From Bacteroidales bacterium (GTDB taxonomy: Bacteria > Bacteroidota > Bacteroidia > Bacteroidales > UBA932), in NCBI GenBank assembly GCA_015060405.1, contig SUYN01000022.1:1-33944 (forward strand): a stretch of 33,944 bases of DNA, given 5' to 3'. The notes below the pieces were generated by a model. That model made no database searches, was not told the DNA's origin, and was given only the letters and a program-made list of their open reading frames with translations. The translations under genes were made by a program, and so were the position numbers. Positions 13,529 through 22,167 of the stretch are shown here, piece by piece (the first letter of the stretch is position 1; the number at the start of each line of letters is the position of its first letter).

Positions 13529-13942
13529 ATGGCAATCAAGAGGACAACCAAGATAGATTCAAGTTTCTCGATGTCGTCAATGACCGACATCGTGTTCCTG
13601 CTGCTGATCTTCTTCCTGGTGACTTCGACGCTGATCAATCCCAATGCGCTGAAGCTTCTCCTTCCGAAGAGCACAGGACAGGTGTCTGCAAAGGCAACGG
13701 TAAGCGTGTCCATCAAGCACTGGCAGGACACAGACACATTCTCCTACCACATCAACGGCGAGGAGACTCCGATAAGGTTCGACCTCATAGAGGACGAGCT
13801 CATCAACCTGCTCCAGACCGAGGAGGACCCTACGTTCTCGATCTATGCAGACGAGACAGTTCCGATCAGGGAAGTGGTCCAGGTGATGAACATAGCCAAG
13901 AGAAACCACTACAAGGTAATAATGGCGACTTCGCCGGAATAG
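13529..13942 (+). CDS. exbD: ExbD/TolR-family biopolymer transport protein
   Basis: A 137-residue protein with one N-terminal membrane segment (about 20-37) and a periplasmic domain. The essential membrane aspartate of the family is D20 (SSMTDIVFLLLIFFLVTS). The C-terminal part contains a short TonB-box-like YADETVPIREVVQVMN region typical of ExbD. It forms the proton channel with ExbB. The tonB gene starts 7 bases downstream. Confidence 0.92.
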   Translation: MAIKRTTKIDSSFSMSSMTDIVFLLLIFFLVTSTLINPNALKLLLPKSTGQVSAKATVSVSIKHWQDTDTFSYHINGEETPIRFDLIEDELINLLQTEEDPTFSIYADETVPIREVVQVMNIAKRNHYKVIMATSPE

Positions 13943-13949
13943 GAAAAGT

Positions 13950-14735
13950 ATGAAGCAGTATCTGGCAGAACGGGAAAAACGGGAAAAGACATCAAGGGTG
14001 GCGGGAGTCGCCCTTACGGTGGTTCTGCACTGTATATTGTTCGGATGCTGTTTCCTCATGGGCTTCTCCTACCTGTATCCGCCACCTCCAGAAAAGGAGC
14101 AGATCCTGATAGACTTCAGCGAATTCGAGGTGGAGACTCCGCGCCAGACCCTTGACGGCTCAAGGCCGAGTGCGGTGAGACCAAGGCCGGAAGAGGACAT
14201 CAACCTCGTCCAGAAGTCTGAGGCGCAGAATGTCGGTACGGAAAGCAATGAGGCTCCCGAGGCGACGGTCGATGATTTCGGCGACGTGGAGACACCGGAG
14301 CCGGAGCGCAAGAAGGAGATAGACAGGAGGGCTCTCTTCTCTGCAGCGAACAACAAGACCAAGAAGGACACCCTGGCCGCACAGACTGCCGACCGCGTAA
14401 GCGAGGCCCTTACTGAAGGACATGCACAGGGAAATCTGGTCACCGGCGAGTCATCGGGAGAGCCTAACGCCAAGGTGGCAGGAAGAAAGGTTGTGGGATC
14501 ACTGCTCAAACCCACATACGCGACCCAGGCTTCAGGCATAGTTGTGGTAAAGATATGGGTGGATAATTATGGAACTGTCCAGAAAGCTGTGCCGGGAGCG
14601 GAAGGAACCACCGCCAATGACAATGCCCTCTGGCAGGCAGCAAGAAAAGCGGCGATGGGAACCCACTTCAACATGGATGGCGACGCGCCTGCCATGCAGG
14701 AAGGAACCATAACATACATATTCAAGCTGAACTAA
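13950..14735 (+). CDS. tonB: TonB-family energy transducer
   Basis: A 261-residue protein with a short cytoplasmic N-terminus, one membrane anchor (about 17-43), a charged and Pro-containing periplasmic linker (about 45-175), and a C-terminal TonB-like domain (about 180-261; PTYATQASGIVVVKIWVD, then the ITYIFKLN end). It carries energy from ExbB/ExbD to outer-membrane receptors. The linker is Glu/Lys/Thr rich rather than strongly Pro-Lys repeated. Bacteroidales have several TonB homologues, so the receptors served here are unknown. Confidence 0.88.
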   Translation: MKQYLAEREKREKTSRVAGVALTVVLHCILFGCCFLMGFSYLYPPPPEKEQILIDFSEFEVETPRQTLDGSRPSAVRPRPEEDINLVQKSEAQNVGTESNEAPEATVDDFGDVETPEPERKKEIDRRALFSAANNKTKKDTLAAQTADRVSEALTEGHAQGNLVTGESSGEPNAKVAGRKVVGSLLKPTYATQASGIVVVKIWVDNYGTVQKAVPGAEGTTANDNALWQAARKAAMGTHFNMDGDAPAMQEGTITYIFKLN

Positions 14736-14743
14736 ATTACATA

Positions 14744-14757
14744 TTGGCGTGAGCCAA
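14744..14757 (+). terminator. Small hairpin after tonB
   Basis: TTGGC and GCCAA form a 5-bp stem with a GTGA loop, 9 bases after the tonB stop, followed by an AT-rich stretch. It may end the operon only partly. Confidence 0.3.
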
Positions 14758-14799
14758 AATATTTATTAACATAAAACGGTCGGGAAGACCACAGAAAAA

Positions 14800-16170
14800 A
14801 TGGAAGACAACAGAAGAGGCGGCGGAAATGGCCGCAGAACAGAAGGCCGTAGAGAGTACGGTGAAAGAAGAAACGGACCTGGTAACGGCGAAAGGAGATC
14901 ATTCGGTGACAGACCGCGCAGATCGGCCGGCAGCAGCGACAGAAGGTCATTCGGAACAGGTGAAAGAAGAAGTTTCGGCGACAGAAAGCCTTTCGATGGC
15001 GAAAGAAGAGGCTTCAGGTCATCTGACAACAATGGAGAAAGAAGATCTTTCGGAGACAGGAAGCCGTTTGACGGCGAAAGAAGGTCATTCGGCAACGGCG
15101 AGAGAAGACAGTTCGGAGCCGGTGAGAGAAGATCATTCGGCGAAGGCGGCGAAAGAAGACCTTACGGCAACAGCGAGAGAAGGTCATTCGGCGGCAACGG
15201 CGAGAGAAAGTCGTTCGGTGACAGACCGCGCAGACCAATCGGTGAAGGCGGCGAAAGAAGAAGCTTCGGCGGAAGAAAGCCTTTCGGAGCAGGAAGGAAT
15301 GACAACAGGGGCAGAAAGCCATTCGGAAAAGGCGGTGACTTCAACCATTTCCGTAACGAGGAGGAGAGCGGAATCAACAAGATGATCAGCAGAAGGCCTG
15401 TACTTGACAACAGCGCATTCTCTGACAACGACATGGTCGAGACTCCTATCAAGGACGAAGTACGCCTCAACAAGTTCATCGCAAACTCAGGCGTATGCTC
15501 CAGAAGAGAGGCCGACAACTTCATCCTTGCAGGTGTGGTGACAGTTAACGGCGAAGTTGTGACCGAACTCGGAACAAAGGTGAACATCTACACCGACGAT
15601 GTAAGATTCAACGGTGAGAGGCTCAAGGGCGAGGAGAAGGTGTACATCGTGATGAACAAGCCTAAGGGATATGTGACCACAGCCAGCGACCCTCACGCAG
15701 ACAAGACCGTGATGGACCTGCTCAAGGGATGCCACACAAGAGTGTTCCCTGTAGGACGTCTTGACAAGAACACCACAGGTGTGCTCATGTTCACAAATGA
15801 CGGAGAGATTGCAGAGAAGCTCACACACCCTTCATACGACAAGAAGAAGATCTACCAGGTTTCGCTTGACAGCAAGCTCAAGCAGGAGGACTATGAGAAG
15901 ATCCTTAGCGGAATCGAACTTTCAGACGGCGTGATCGCGGCAGACGAGCTCGAGTACATCGAGGAGGACGACCACCGCAAGCTCGGCATCGAGATCCACT
16001 CTGGAAAGAACCGCATCGTGAGAAGGATATTCGAGTCCCTCGGCTACGAGGTGAAGGCTCTCGACAGAGTGTATTTCGCAGGACTGACCAAGAAAGGCCT
16101 CAAGAGAGGAGAGTGGAGATTCCTTTCCGAAGGAGAGACCAACCTCCTGAAGATGGGTGCATACCTTTAA
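14800..16170 (+). CDS. rluB: RluB/RsuA-family 23S rRNA pseudouridine synthase with Arg/Gly-rich N-terminus
   Basis: A 456-residue enzyme. Residues about 1-185 are a low-complexity Arg/Gly/Glu/Phe region built from degenerate repeats of GERRSFGD and RKPFDGERR. An S4 RNA-binding domain follows (about 208-255; VRLNKFIANSGVCSRREADN), then the pseudouridine synthase domain (about 265-450) with NKPKGYVTT and the catalytic D322 in GRLDKNTTGVLMF. The family makes pseudouridine in the 23S rRNA (RluB, position 2605 in E. coli) or other rRNA sites (RluE, RluF, RsuA). Which site is used here is inferred. Long basic repeat extensions are known in Bacteroidota homologues and probably bind RNA. Era follows 8 bases later. 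Confidence 0.88.
   Translation: MEDNRRGGGNGRRTEGRREYGERRNGPGNGERRSFGDRPRRSAGSSDRRSFGTGERRSFGDRKPFDGERRGFRSSDNNGERRSFGDRKPFDGERRSFGNGERRQFGAGERRSFGEGGERRPYGNSERRSFGGNGERKSFGDRPRRPIGEGGERRSFGGRKPFGAGRNDNRGRKPFGKGGDFNHFRNEEESGINKMISRRPVLDNSAFSDNDMVETPIKDEVRLNKFIANSGVCSRREADNFILAGVVTVNGEVVTELGTKVNIYTDDVRFNGERLKGEEKVYIVMNKPKGYVTTASDPHADKTVMDLLKGCHTRVFPVGRLDKNTTGVLMFTNDGEIAEKLTHPSYDKKKIYQVSLDSKLKQEDYEKILSGIELSDGVIAADELEYIEEDDHRKLGIEIHSGKNRIVRRIFESLGYEVKALDRVYFAGLTKKGLKRGEWRFLSEGETNLLKMGAYL
14850..15345 (+). repeat. Degenerate tandem repeats coding for the Arg/Gly-rich region of rluB
   Basis: Units of about 21-45 bases built on GGCGAAAGAAGATCATTCGG recur through this stretch and encode GERRSFG-type units in frame 1. 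Because the repeat lacks stop codons in the shifted frame as well, a long shadow frame (14828-15385) is open there. The array may vary in length between strains. Confidence 0.7.
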
Positions 16171-16178
16171 TAATATAT

Positions 16179-17075
16179 ATGAGCGGAAGCAACATCAGAC
16201 ATCGCGCGGGATTTGTCAACATCATCGGTAATCCGAATGTCGGCAAATCCACGCTTATGAATGCCCTCGTGGGCGAGAAGCTGTCCATCGTGACGGCCAA
16301 GGCACAGACGACAAGGCACAGGATAATGGGAATCGTGAACGGAGAAGACTACCAGATAGTCTATTCCGACACTCCGGGTATCCTGAAGCCTAACTACAGG
16401 CTGCAGCAGAGCATGATGAACTTCGTGGACACCGCAATCGGTGACGCAGACATCATCCTCTATGTGACCGACACTGTCGAGAAAGGCGACAAGAACGAGG
16501 AGTACATAGCCAAGCTCAAGAACATCCAGTGCCCTGTCATCCTGGTTATCAACAAGATAGACATAAGCAGCCAGGAGCAGGTGATGGAGCTCATGAAATG
16601 GTGGAAGGAGCAGATTCCTAACGCCATCATATTCCCTGCCTCAGCCCAGGAGAAGTTCAACCTCGACAACATCTTCGACGCCATCGTGGGGAACCTCCCT
16701 GTTGCACCGGCATGGTACGACAAGGATGTCTTCACCGACAAGAACCTCAGGTTCTTCGCCTCGGAAATCGTAAGGGAAAAGATCTTCCTCAACTACAAGG
16801 AGGAGATTCCTTACAGCTGCGAGGTCGTCGTGGAAGAATTCAAGGAAGGGGCAGAAAGATATGACATCAGTGCCGTCATCTATGTGATGCGTGAAACGCA
16901 GAAGGGGATCATCATCGGCAAGGGCGGACAGTCACTCAAGAAGGTCGGCACACAGGCCCGCATCGACATGGAGGATTTCTTCCAGAAGAAGGTGTTCCTC
17001 CGTCTCTATGTGAAGGTGGATGCCGACTGGAGGGAGAGCAAGAAGGAGCTGAGAAGATTCGGCTACGAGTATTAA
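16179..17075 (+). CDS. era: GTPase Era
   Basis: A 298-residue Era GTPase that binds 16S rRNA and helps 30S subunit maturation. G1 is GNPNVGKS (17-24), G3 DTPG (64-67), G4 NKID (125-128), and G5 is SAQ (155-157). The C-terminal KH domain has the GKGG loop (247-250; IIIGKGGQSLKKVG) and ends RRFGYEY. The start is ATG 16179, 8 bases after the rluB stop; a longer frame from 16113 would overlap rluB. Confidence 0.96.
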   Translation: MSGSNIRHRAGFVNIIGNPNVGKSTLMNALVGEKLSIVTAKAQTTRHRIMGIVNGEDYQIVYSDTPGILKPNYRLQQSMMNFVDTAIGDADIILYVTDTVEKGDKNEEYIAKLKNIQCPVILVINKIDISSQEQVMELMKWWKEQIPNAIIFPASAQEKFNLDNIFDAIVGNLPVAPAWYDKDVFTDKNLRFFASEIVREKIFLNYKEEIPYSCEVVVEEFKEGAERYDISAVIYVMRETQKGIIIGKGGQSLKKVGTQARIDMEDFFQKKVFLRLYVKVDADWRESKKELRRFGYEY

Positions 17076-17120
17076 CATGCGGCGGAACAGCCGTCAACAT
17101 ACAAAACCAGTAAGTTCAAT

Positions 17121-19826
17121 ATGAGTATTGACGACATCGACATCCCGGAAGAGGATCTTGGCATCGGTCAGGATTCTGACGACGAGAGCCCGATAGAAAG
17201 CGCTCCGGGCAAGTTTGACAAACTTTTCGGTGAGAACAGCAGGAAGCACAAGCTCTCCCGCATGTTCAAGGATTGGTACATAGACTACGCATCATACACG
17301 GTTCTATACAGAGCCGTTCCGCACCTCGTGGACGGACTCAAGCCTGTTCAGAGACGTGTCCTCCATGCGATGTGGCGCATAGACGACGGAAGCTACACCA
17401 AGGTGGCGAACATTGTCGGACAGGCCATGCAGTTCCACCCTCACGGAGACCAGTCCATCCTGGGAGCCCTTGTGTGGATAGGCCAGAGAAACTATCTGGT
17501 CGACTGCCAGGGTAACTGGGGTAACATCCTCACAGGAGACGCCAATGCTGCACCTCGTTACATCGAGGCAAGGTTGAGCAAGCTCGCCAAGGAGATAATG
17601 TTCAATCCTAAGATCACCAACTGGATGACCTCCTACGACGGCCGCAATCAGGAGCCGGTGGAGCTTCCGGTGAAGTTCCCTATCCTGCTTGCACAGGGTA
17701 CCGAAGGTATCGGAACAGGATTCGCCTCGAAGATTCTCCCGCACAACTTCAACGAACTCATCGACGCTTCCGTGAGCGTGCTTGAAGGCAAGGACTTCGA
17801 GATCTTCCCGGACTTCCTTACAGGAGGCTCGGCAGACTGCTCCAAATACAGCAGCAAGAAGAAGGGCGGAAAGATAAAGGTGCGCGCAAAGATAGAGAAG
17901 ATCGACAAGAACACGCTGGCAATCACCGAAATACCTTTCAGCAAGACCACTGACGCCGTCAAGGAGTCGATCGTGGAGGCCAAGGAAAGCGGCAAGATAA
18001 AGATCAAGAAGATCGACGACCTCACCAGTGCCACAGCCAACATCCTCATCCACCTCCCTAACGACGTCTCTCCGGACAAGACAATAGATGCCCTCTATGC
18101 GTTCACAGCCTGCGAGGTGTCAGTGACACCGAACACCTGCGTAATCCACGAGAACAAGCCGCAGGTGCTCAGCGTTAATGAGATCCTCCGCCACAGCACC
18201 TACCACACCAGGGACCTGCTCGGACAGGAGCTGGAGATAAGGCTGGGAGAGCTGGAGAACGAATGGCACTACAACTCACTTGAAAAGATCTTCTTCGAAA
18301 ACAAGGTCTACAAGATTCTCGAAGGAGACGCCAAGACCTGGGAAGACCAGCTCCAGGAGGTCTATGACAAGATGCTCACCTACCAGGACTGCCTCAAGAG
18401 GCCTATCCTTATGGAGGACATCAACAGACTCGTGGAGAAGCCTGTAAGAAAGATCTCCAAGTTCGACACAAAGGCCGTCGACGAGAAGCTCAAGGGCATC
18501 GAGGCGGAGATGGACGAAGTGAAGAACCACCTCGCACATCTTACCGAGTACACCATCAGGTACTTCAAGAACCTCAAGAAGAAATACGGCAAGGCCTACC
18601 CGAGACTTACCGAGATCGTGGAATTCGAGTCGATCGAAAGCACAAGAGTAGTGAGCAACAATGCTAAGCTCTATGCCAACAAGGCTGAAGGATTTGTCGG
18701 CACCAACCTCAAGAAGGAGGACAATGCAGAATTCATATGCGAGTGCTCGGACCTTTCTGAGATCATCGTCATCCACAAGAACGGCAAGTACATGGTGACC
18801 AAGGTAAGCGAGAAGGCCTTCCTTGGAAAGGACATCCTCTATGTCGGAATCTTCAACAGGAACGACCAGAGGACGATCTACAACGTGATCTATCGTGAGG
18901 GAAAGACATCCGTAAGCTACGCAAAGAGATTTGCTGTGACAGGAATCACCAGGGACAAGGAATATGACATCACCCAGGGCACACCGGGCTCGACCATCCT
19001 CTGGTTCACCGTGAACGGCAACGGCGAGGCGGAGACAGTGAAGATCTACCTCCGTCCGCGTCCGAAGCTGAAGAAGCTGATAGATGAATACGACTTCTCC
19101 ACCCTCGGAATCAAGGGAAGGGCGTCAAGAGGTAACCTCGTGTCAAAGAACCCTATCCAGAAGATTTCCCTCAAGTCAAAAGGAATATCGACAATAGGCG
19201 GAAAGGACATATGGTTCGACGAGGACATCCAGAGGCTGAACGAGGACGGAAGAGGTCTGCACCTCGGTCAGTTCAACACCGGGGACCACATACTCGCCAT
19301 ATTCAAGGACGGAACCTATTACACGACAACCTTCGACCTCAGCAACAGATACCAGGGCAACCTCCTCAAGATCGAGAAGCTCGACATCAACAAGGTCTAC
19401 ACGGCCCTCTACTACGACAAGGCTGTGGGAGCATTCTACATCAAGAGGTTCTCATTCGACGTGAGTGACAACACTCCTGTCAACTTCATATCGGATTCCA
19501 AGGGTTCGTATCTGGTGGCCTTGTCGGATGACAGGCATCCTCAGGCAGAGGTGACCTTCGGAGGAAAGAACGAGAACAGGCTTCCTGAACTCATAGATGC
19601 CGAGGAATTCATCGCCAAGAAGGGAATCCAGGCCAAGGGTAAGAAGGTGAGCCAGTATGACGTCAGCAAGGTGGAATTCGTGGAGCCTCTGCACAAGCCG
19701 GAGGACGACATCAGGCCTGAAGAGTCCGAAGCTGAGAACCAGGCAGGCGAGATCGACAATTCCGAAGTTGAGGATCCCGTGGACCTCGACCTTCCGGAGG
19801 ATGACATCCAGCTGACATTGTTCTAA
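17121..19826 (+). CDS. parC: DNA topoisomerase IV (gyrase-like) subunit A
   Basis: A 901-residue type IIA topoisomerase A subunit that cuts and rejoins DNA to decatenate chromosomes. The catalytic tyrosine is Y147 in NAAPRYIEARLS. After the breakage-reunion domain (to about 490) come coiled-coil segments and a C-terminal beta-pinwheel (about 520-830) with a degenerate GyrA-box-like GIKGRASRGNLV, then an acidic tail. In Bacteroidota this protein usually pairs with ParE encoded elsewhere. In the quinolone pocket (HPHGDQSILGA, residues 106-116), Q111 and G115 replace the Ser and Asp/Glu of E. coli GyrA and ParC. A GyrA label is possible; the position and shape favour ParC. Confidence 0.88.
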   Translation: MSIDDIDIPEEDLGIGQDSDDESPIESAPGKFDKLFGENSRKHKLSRMFKDWYIDYASYTVLYRAVPHLVDGLKPVQRRVLHAMWRIDDGSYTKVANIVGQAMQFHPHGDQSILGALVWIGQRNYLVDCQGNWGNILTGDANAAPRYIEARLSKLAKEIMFNPKITNWMTSYDGRNQEPVELPVKFPILLAQGTEGIGTGFASKILPHNFNELIDASVSVLEGKDFEIFPDFLTGGSADCSKYSSKKKGGKIKVRAKIEKIDKNTLAITEIPFSKTTDAVKESIVEAKESGKIKIKKIDDLTSATANILIHLPNDVSPDKTIDALYAFTACEVSVTPNTCVIHENKPQVLSVNEILRHSTYHTRDLLGQELEIRLGELENEWHYNSLEKIFFENKVYKILEGDAKTWEDQLQEVYDKMLTYQDCLKRPILMEDINRLVEKPVRKISKFDTKAVDEKLKGIEAEMDEVKNHLAHLTEYTIRYFKNLKKKYGKAYPRLTEIVEFESIESTRVVSNNAKLYANKAEGFVGTNLKKEDNAEFICECSDLSEIIVIHKNGKYMVTKVSEKAFLGKDILYVGIFNRNDQRTIYNVIYREGKTSVSYAKRFAVTGITRDKEYDITQGTPGSTILWFTVNGNGEAETVKIYLRPRPKLKKLIDEYDFSTLGIKGRASRGNLVSKNPIQKISLKSKGISTIGGKDIWFDEDIQRLNEDGRGLHLGQFNTGDHILAIFKDGTYYTTTFDLSNRYQGNLLKIEKLDINKVYTALYYDKAVGAFYIKRFSFDVSDNTPVNFISDSKGSYLVALSDDRHPQAEVTFGGKNENRLPELIDAEEFIAKKGIQAKGKKVSQYDVSKVEFVEPLHKPEDDIRPEESEAENQAGEIDNSEVEDPVDLDLPEDDIQLTLF

Positions 19827-19837
19827 AGACATAAGTC

Positions 19838-20353
19838 ATGACAATATCACTGACAGGATTCATGGGATGCGGGAAAAGCAGCGTCGGGAAAGAGCTCTCG
19901 AAGCTGCTTTCCTGGCATTTCATCGATCTTGATCAGGCTGTAGAGACGCATACCGGGCGAAAGATCCCTGAGATTTTCTCATCAGACGGCGAAGCCGCAT
20001 TCCGCAGGATGGAGCTTGAAGTCCTGAAGTCCGTGCCGGCAGAGCCCGGCAACATCATTCTTGCTTTGGGAGGCGGGACTGTGACGACACCTGAATGTGC
20101 CGCAATAATCCGCCAGAACACCTTATGTATATATATGAGAGCAACTGCAGACACCCTGAAGGACCGCCTTGCAGGTCAGACCGAAGGACGTCCGCTTCTT
20201 CAGGGAGAGGAGCTTGACATAAGGCTTGCCCGGCTGATGGCCATGCGGAGCCATATATACGAAAAGACCGCCCATATCATCATTGATACAGACGGCAAGA
20301 CTATCTCTGAAATCGCTCAGGAAATCATCATATCATCTCATCACGTTCGTTGA
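19838..20353 (+). CDS. aroK: Shikimate kinase
   Basis: A 171-residue shikimate kinase, which phosphorylates shikimate in the pathway to chorismate. Walker A is GFMGCGKSS (7-15), followed by the DLDQ motif, FRRME arginines, the glycine-rich ALGGGTV and EGRPLL. It starts 11 bases after the parC stop and so may be cotranscribed with it. Its 3' end overlaps the recJ gene on the other strand by 26 bases. aroE occurs separately at 26040. Confidence 0.94.
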   Translation: MTISLTGFMGCGKSSVGKELSKLLSWHFIDLDQAVETHTGRKIPEIFSSDGEAAFRRMELEVLKSVPAEPGNIILALGGGTVTTPECAAIIRQNTLCIYMRATADTLKDRLAGQTEGRPLLQGEELDIRLARLMAMRSHIYEKTAHIIIDTDGKTISEIAQEIIISSHHVR

Positions 20354-22064
20354 TGTCCTTGACGCGAAGCTGTATGTTCGCTGAACCGCGATAATAATTC
20401 TCCACAATCGTATAGCACACATCGATCGGATTACCGAGCTTTATATGGTCGAAGAACTCAGCCATATTGAAGGCTATCGCCGATATGTGATGGTAAGGAT
20501 GCGACTCCTGTATGAGCTCGAGCTTGAGGTGGCCTCCTTCCGCTCCGACCTTGCGGCCGTTGCCGTTGTCATAGACATTCTCTGTCAGGAAGATCGGCGC
20601 ACTGTTGCCCGGTCCGAAAGGCTGGAACTGCTTGAGGATGCGAAGGAACTTCGGGGTCATCTGCGAGAAGTTCAGCCGGGCGTCGATGTTGACCACCGGG
20701 GTCTGCATGGCAGGGATGATAGCCTGCGAGATGAACTTTTCTATCCTTTCACAGAATACGGGAAGATTCTCTTCCTTCAATGTGAGTCCCGCCGCATACA
20801 GGTGTCCTCCAAAATTTTCCAGAAGGTCCGAGCAGCTCTCGATGGCATCATACAGGTCGAAGCCATGAACGCTGCGGGCCGAACCTGTCACAAGTCCCTC
20901 CTGAGACTTCGTGAAGACTATCGTCGGCTTATAGAAGGCTTCCACAAGACGTGAAGCCACGATGCCTACGACTCCCTTGTGCCACTCGGGATTATATACT
21001 ATGGTCGCATTGCCCGACGAGAGGCAGTTGCCGGAACGCACCATTTCGAGTGCCTCCTGCGTAATGCGCCTGTCTATGTTCTTCCTTTCGTTGTTATGCT
21101 CGTTGATCTCCGTACCTATGCGGATCGCCTCTTCCGAGTCCTTTGCAGTCAGAAGCTCGACCGCTATCCTGCCCGACTCCATCCTGCCCGCAGCATTGAT
21201 GCGGGGTCCGATCTTGAAGACGATGTCATCTATCGAAATATGATTAGGTTCGATACCGGAAAGCTGGATCATGGCCATGAGTCCCACACGAGGCCTCTCG
21301 TTGAGCTGCTTGAGTCCGAAATGTGCGAGAATACGGTTCTCGTCCGTCACTGAAACAAGGTCTGACGCTATGCTGACCACAAGAAGGTCAAGAAGCGGAA
21401 TCAGGGTCTCGAACGGGATGTCATATCTCTGCGAATAAGCCTGCACGAGCTTGAATCCCACACCGCAACCTGAGAGATCGTCGAAAGGATAGTGGCAGTC
21501 CTCCCTCTTAGGGTCCAGGACGGCTACAGCCCTCGGAAGTTCGTTTTCAGGAAGATGGTGGTCACATATGATCATGTCAATGCCTTTTTCACGGGCATAT
21601 TCCACCTTTTCGTTCGCCTTGATGCCGCAGTCGAGGGTGATGATGAGCCTGAATCCGTTCTCTGCCGCCCAGTCTATGCCCTTGTATGACACACCGTAGC
21701 CCTCGTCATATCTTTCAGGAATATAGAAGTCGATCTGTGAGGTAAGCCTCCTGAGGAAGGAATAGACCAATGAGACCGCTGTCGTTCCGTCCACATCATA
21801 GTCTCCATAGACAAGGATCTTCTCCGAGCCGGTCACAGCCTGACGCACACGCTCCACCGCCTTGTCCATGTCTGTCATGAGGAAAGGGTCGTACAGATTG
21901 TCCAGACTCGGTCGGAAGAATGAACGCGCCTGTGAAAAAGTGGTGACGCCTCTCAGAACCAGGAGTTCCGCAAGGACGGGATCCACTCCGAGTTCCGATG
22001 ACAGCTGCCCTACGGTCTGTGGGTCAGCGCTTTCACGTAAAATCCATTTCTTTTCCACAAGCAT
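20328..22064 (-). CDS. recJ: Single-stranded-DNA-specific exonuclease RecJ
   Basis: A 578-residue 5'-3' single-strand exonuclease of the DHH family, used in recombination and mismatch repair. Motif I is YGDYDVDGTT (86-95), motif III DHH (168-170; IICDHHLPENE), and the DHHA1 domain contains GHLYAAGL. The start is taken at the ATG at 22064 (MLVEKKWILRESADPQTV). The frame stays open a further 59 codons upstream, but those encode an unrelated hydrophobic stretch that overlaps lysS and its promoter. The promoter box lies 6 bases before this ATG. The 3' end overlaps aroK. Confidence 0.93.
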   Translation of the reverse strand: MLVEKKWILRESADPQTVGQLSSELGVDPVLAELLVLRGVTTFSQARSFFRPSLDNLYDPFLMTDMDKAVERVRQAVTGSEKILVYGDYDVDGTTAVSLVYSFLRRLTSQIDFYIPERYDEGYGVSYKGIDWAAENGFRLIITLDCGIKANEKVEYAREKGIDMIICDHHLPENELPRAVAVLDPKREDCHYPFDDLSGCGVGFKLVQAYSQRYDIPFETLIPLLDLLVVSIASDLVSVTDENRILAHFGLKQLNERPRVGLMAMIQLSGIEPNHISIDDIVFKIGPRINAAGRMESGRIAVELLTAKDSEEAIRIGTEINEHNNERKNIDRRITQEALEMVRSGNCLSSGNATIVYNPEWHKGVVGIVASRLVEAFYKPTIVFTKSQEGLVTGSARSVHGFDLYDAIESCSDLLENFGGHLYAAGLTLKEENLPVFCERIEKFISQAIIPAMQTPVVNIDARLNFSQMTPKFLRILKQFQPFGPGNSAPIFLTENVYDNGNGRKVGAEGGHLKLELIQESHPYHHISAIAFNMAEFFDHIKLGNPIDVCYTIVENYYRGSANIQLRVKDINERDEMI

Positions 22065-22070
22065 AGCATA

Positions 22071-22078
22071 CAAAGATA
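22071..22078 (-). promoter_or_regulatory. -7 box directly upstream of recJ
   Basis: On the minus strand TATCTTTG matches TAnnTTTG and is separated from the chosen recJ ATG by only 6 bases, so the message would be leaderless or nearly so. No clear TTTG box is found at the usual distance. Confidence 0.45.
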
Positions 22079-22087
22079 TGGATTTTG

Positions 22088-22119
22088 TTTCAAATTCAGA
22101 ATTATTTATGCTATTTTTG
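22088..22119 (+). promoter_or_regulatory. lysS promoter
   Basis: TTTC (22088-22091), 20 bases, and TATTTTTG (22112-22119) fit the Bacteroidetes pattern. The leader to the lysS ATG is about 42 bases. Confidence 0.5.
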
Positions 22120-22167
22120 TGCTTTATTTTAATATAGAAGACTATAATATAAAACAATAAGAAGATT

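Noticed and set aside
14828..15385. 185-codon frame in the rluB repeat region
   Set aside because: It is open only because the repeats lack stops in this frame; it has no promoter or homology. Kept as an observation, not a gene.
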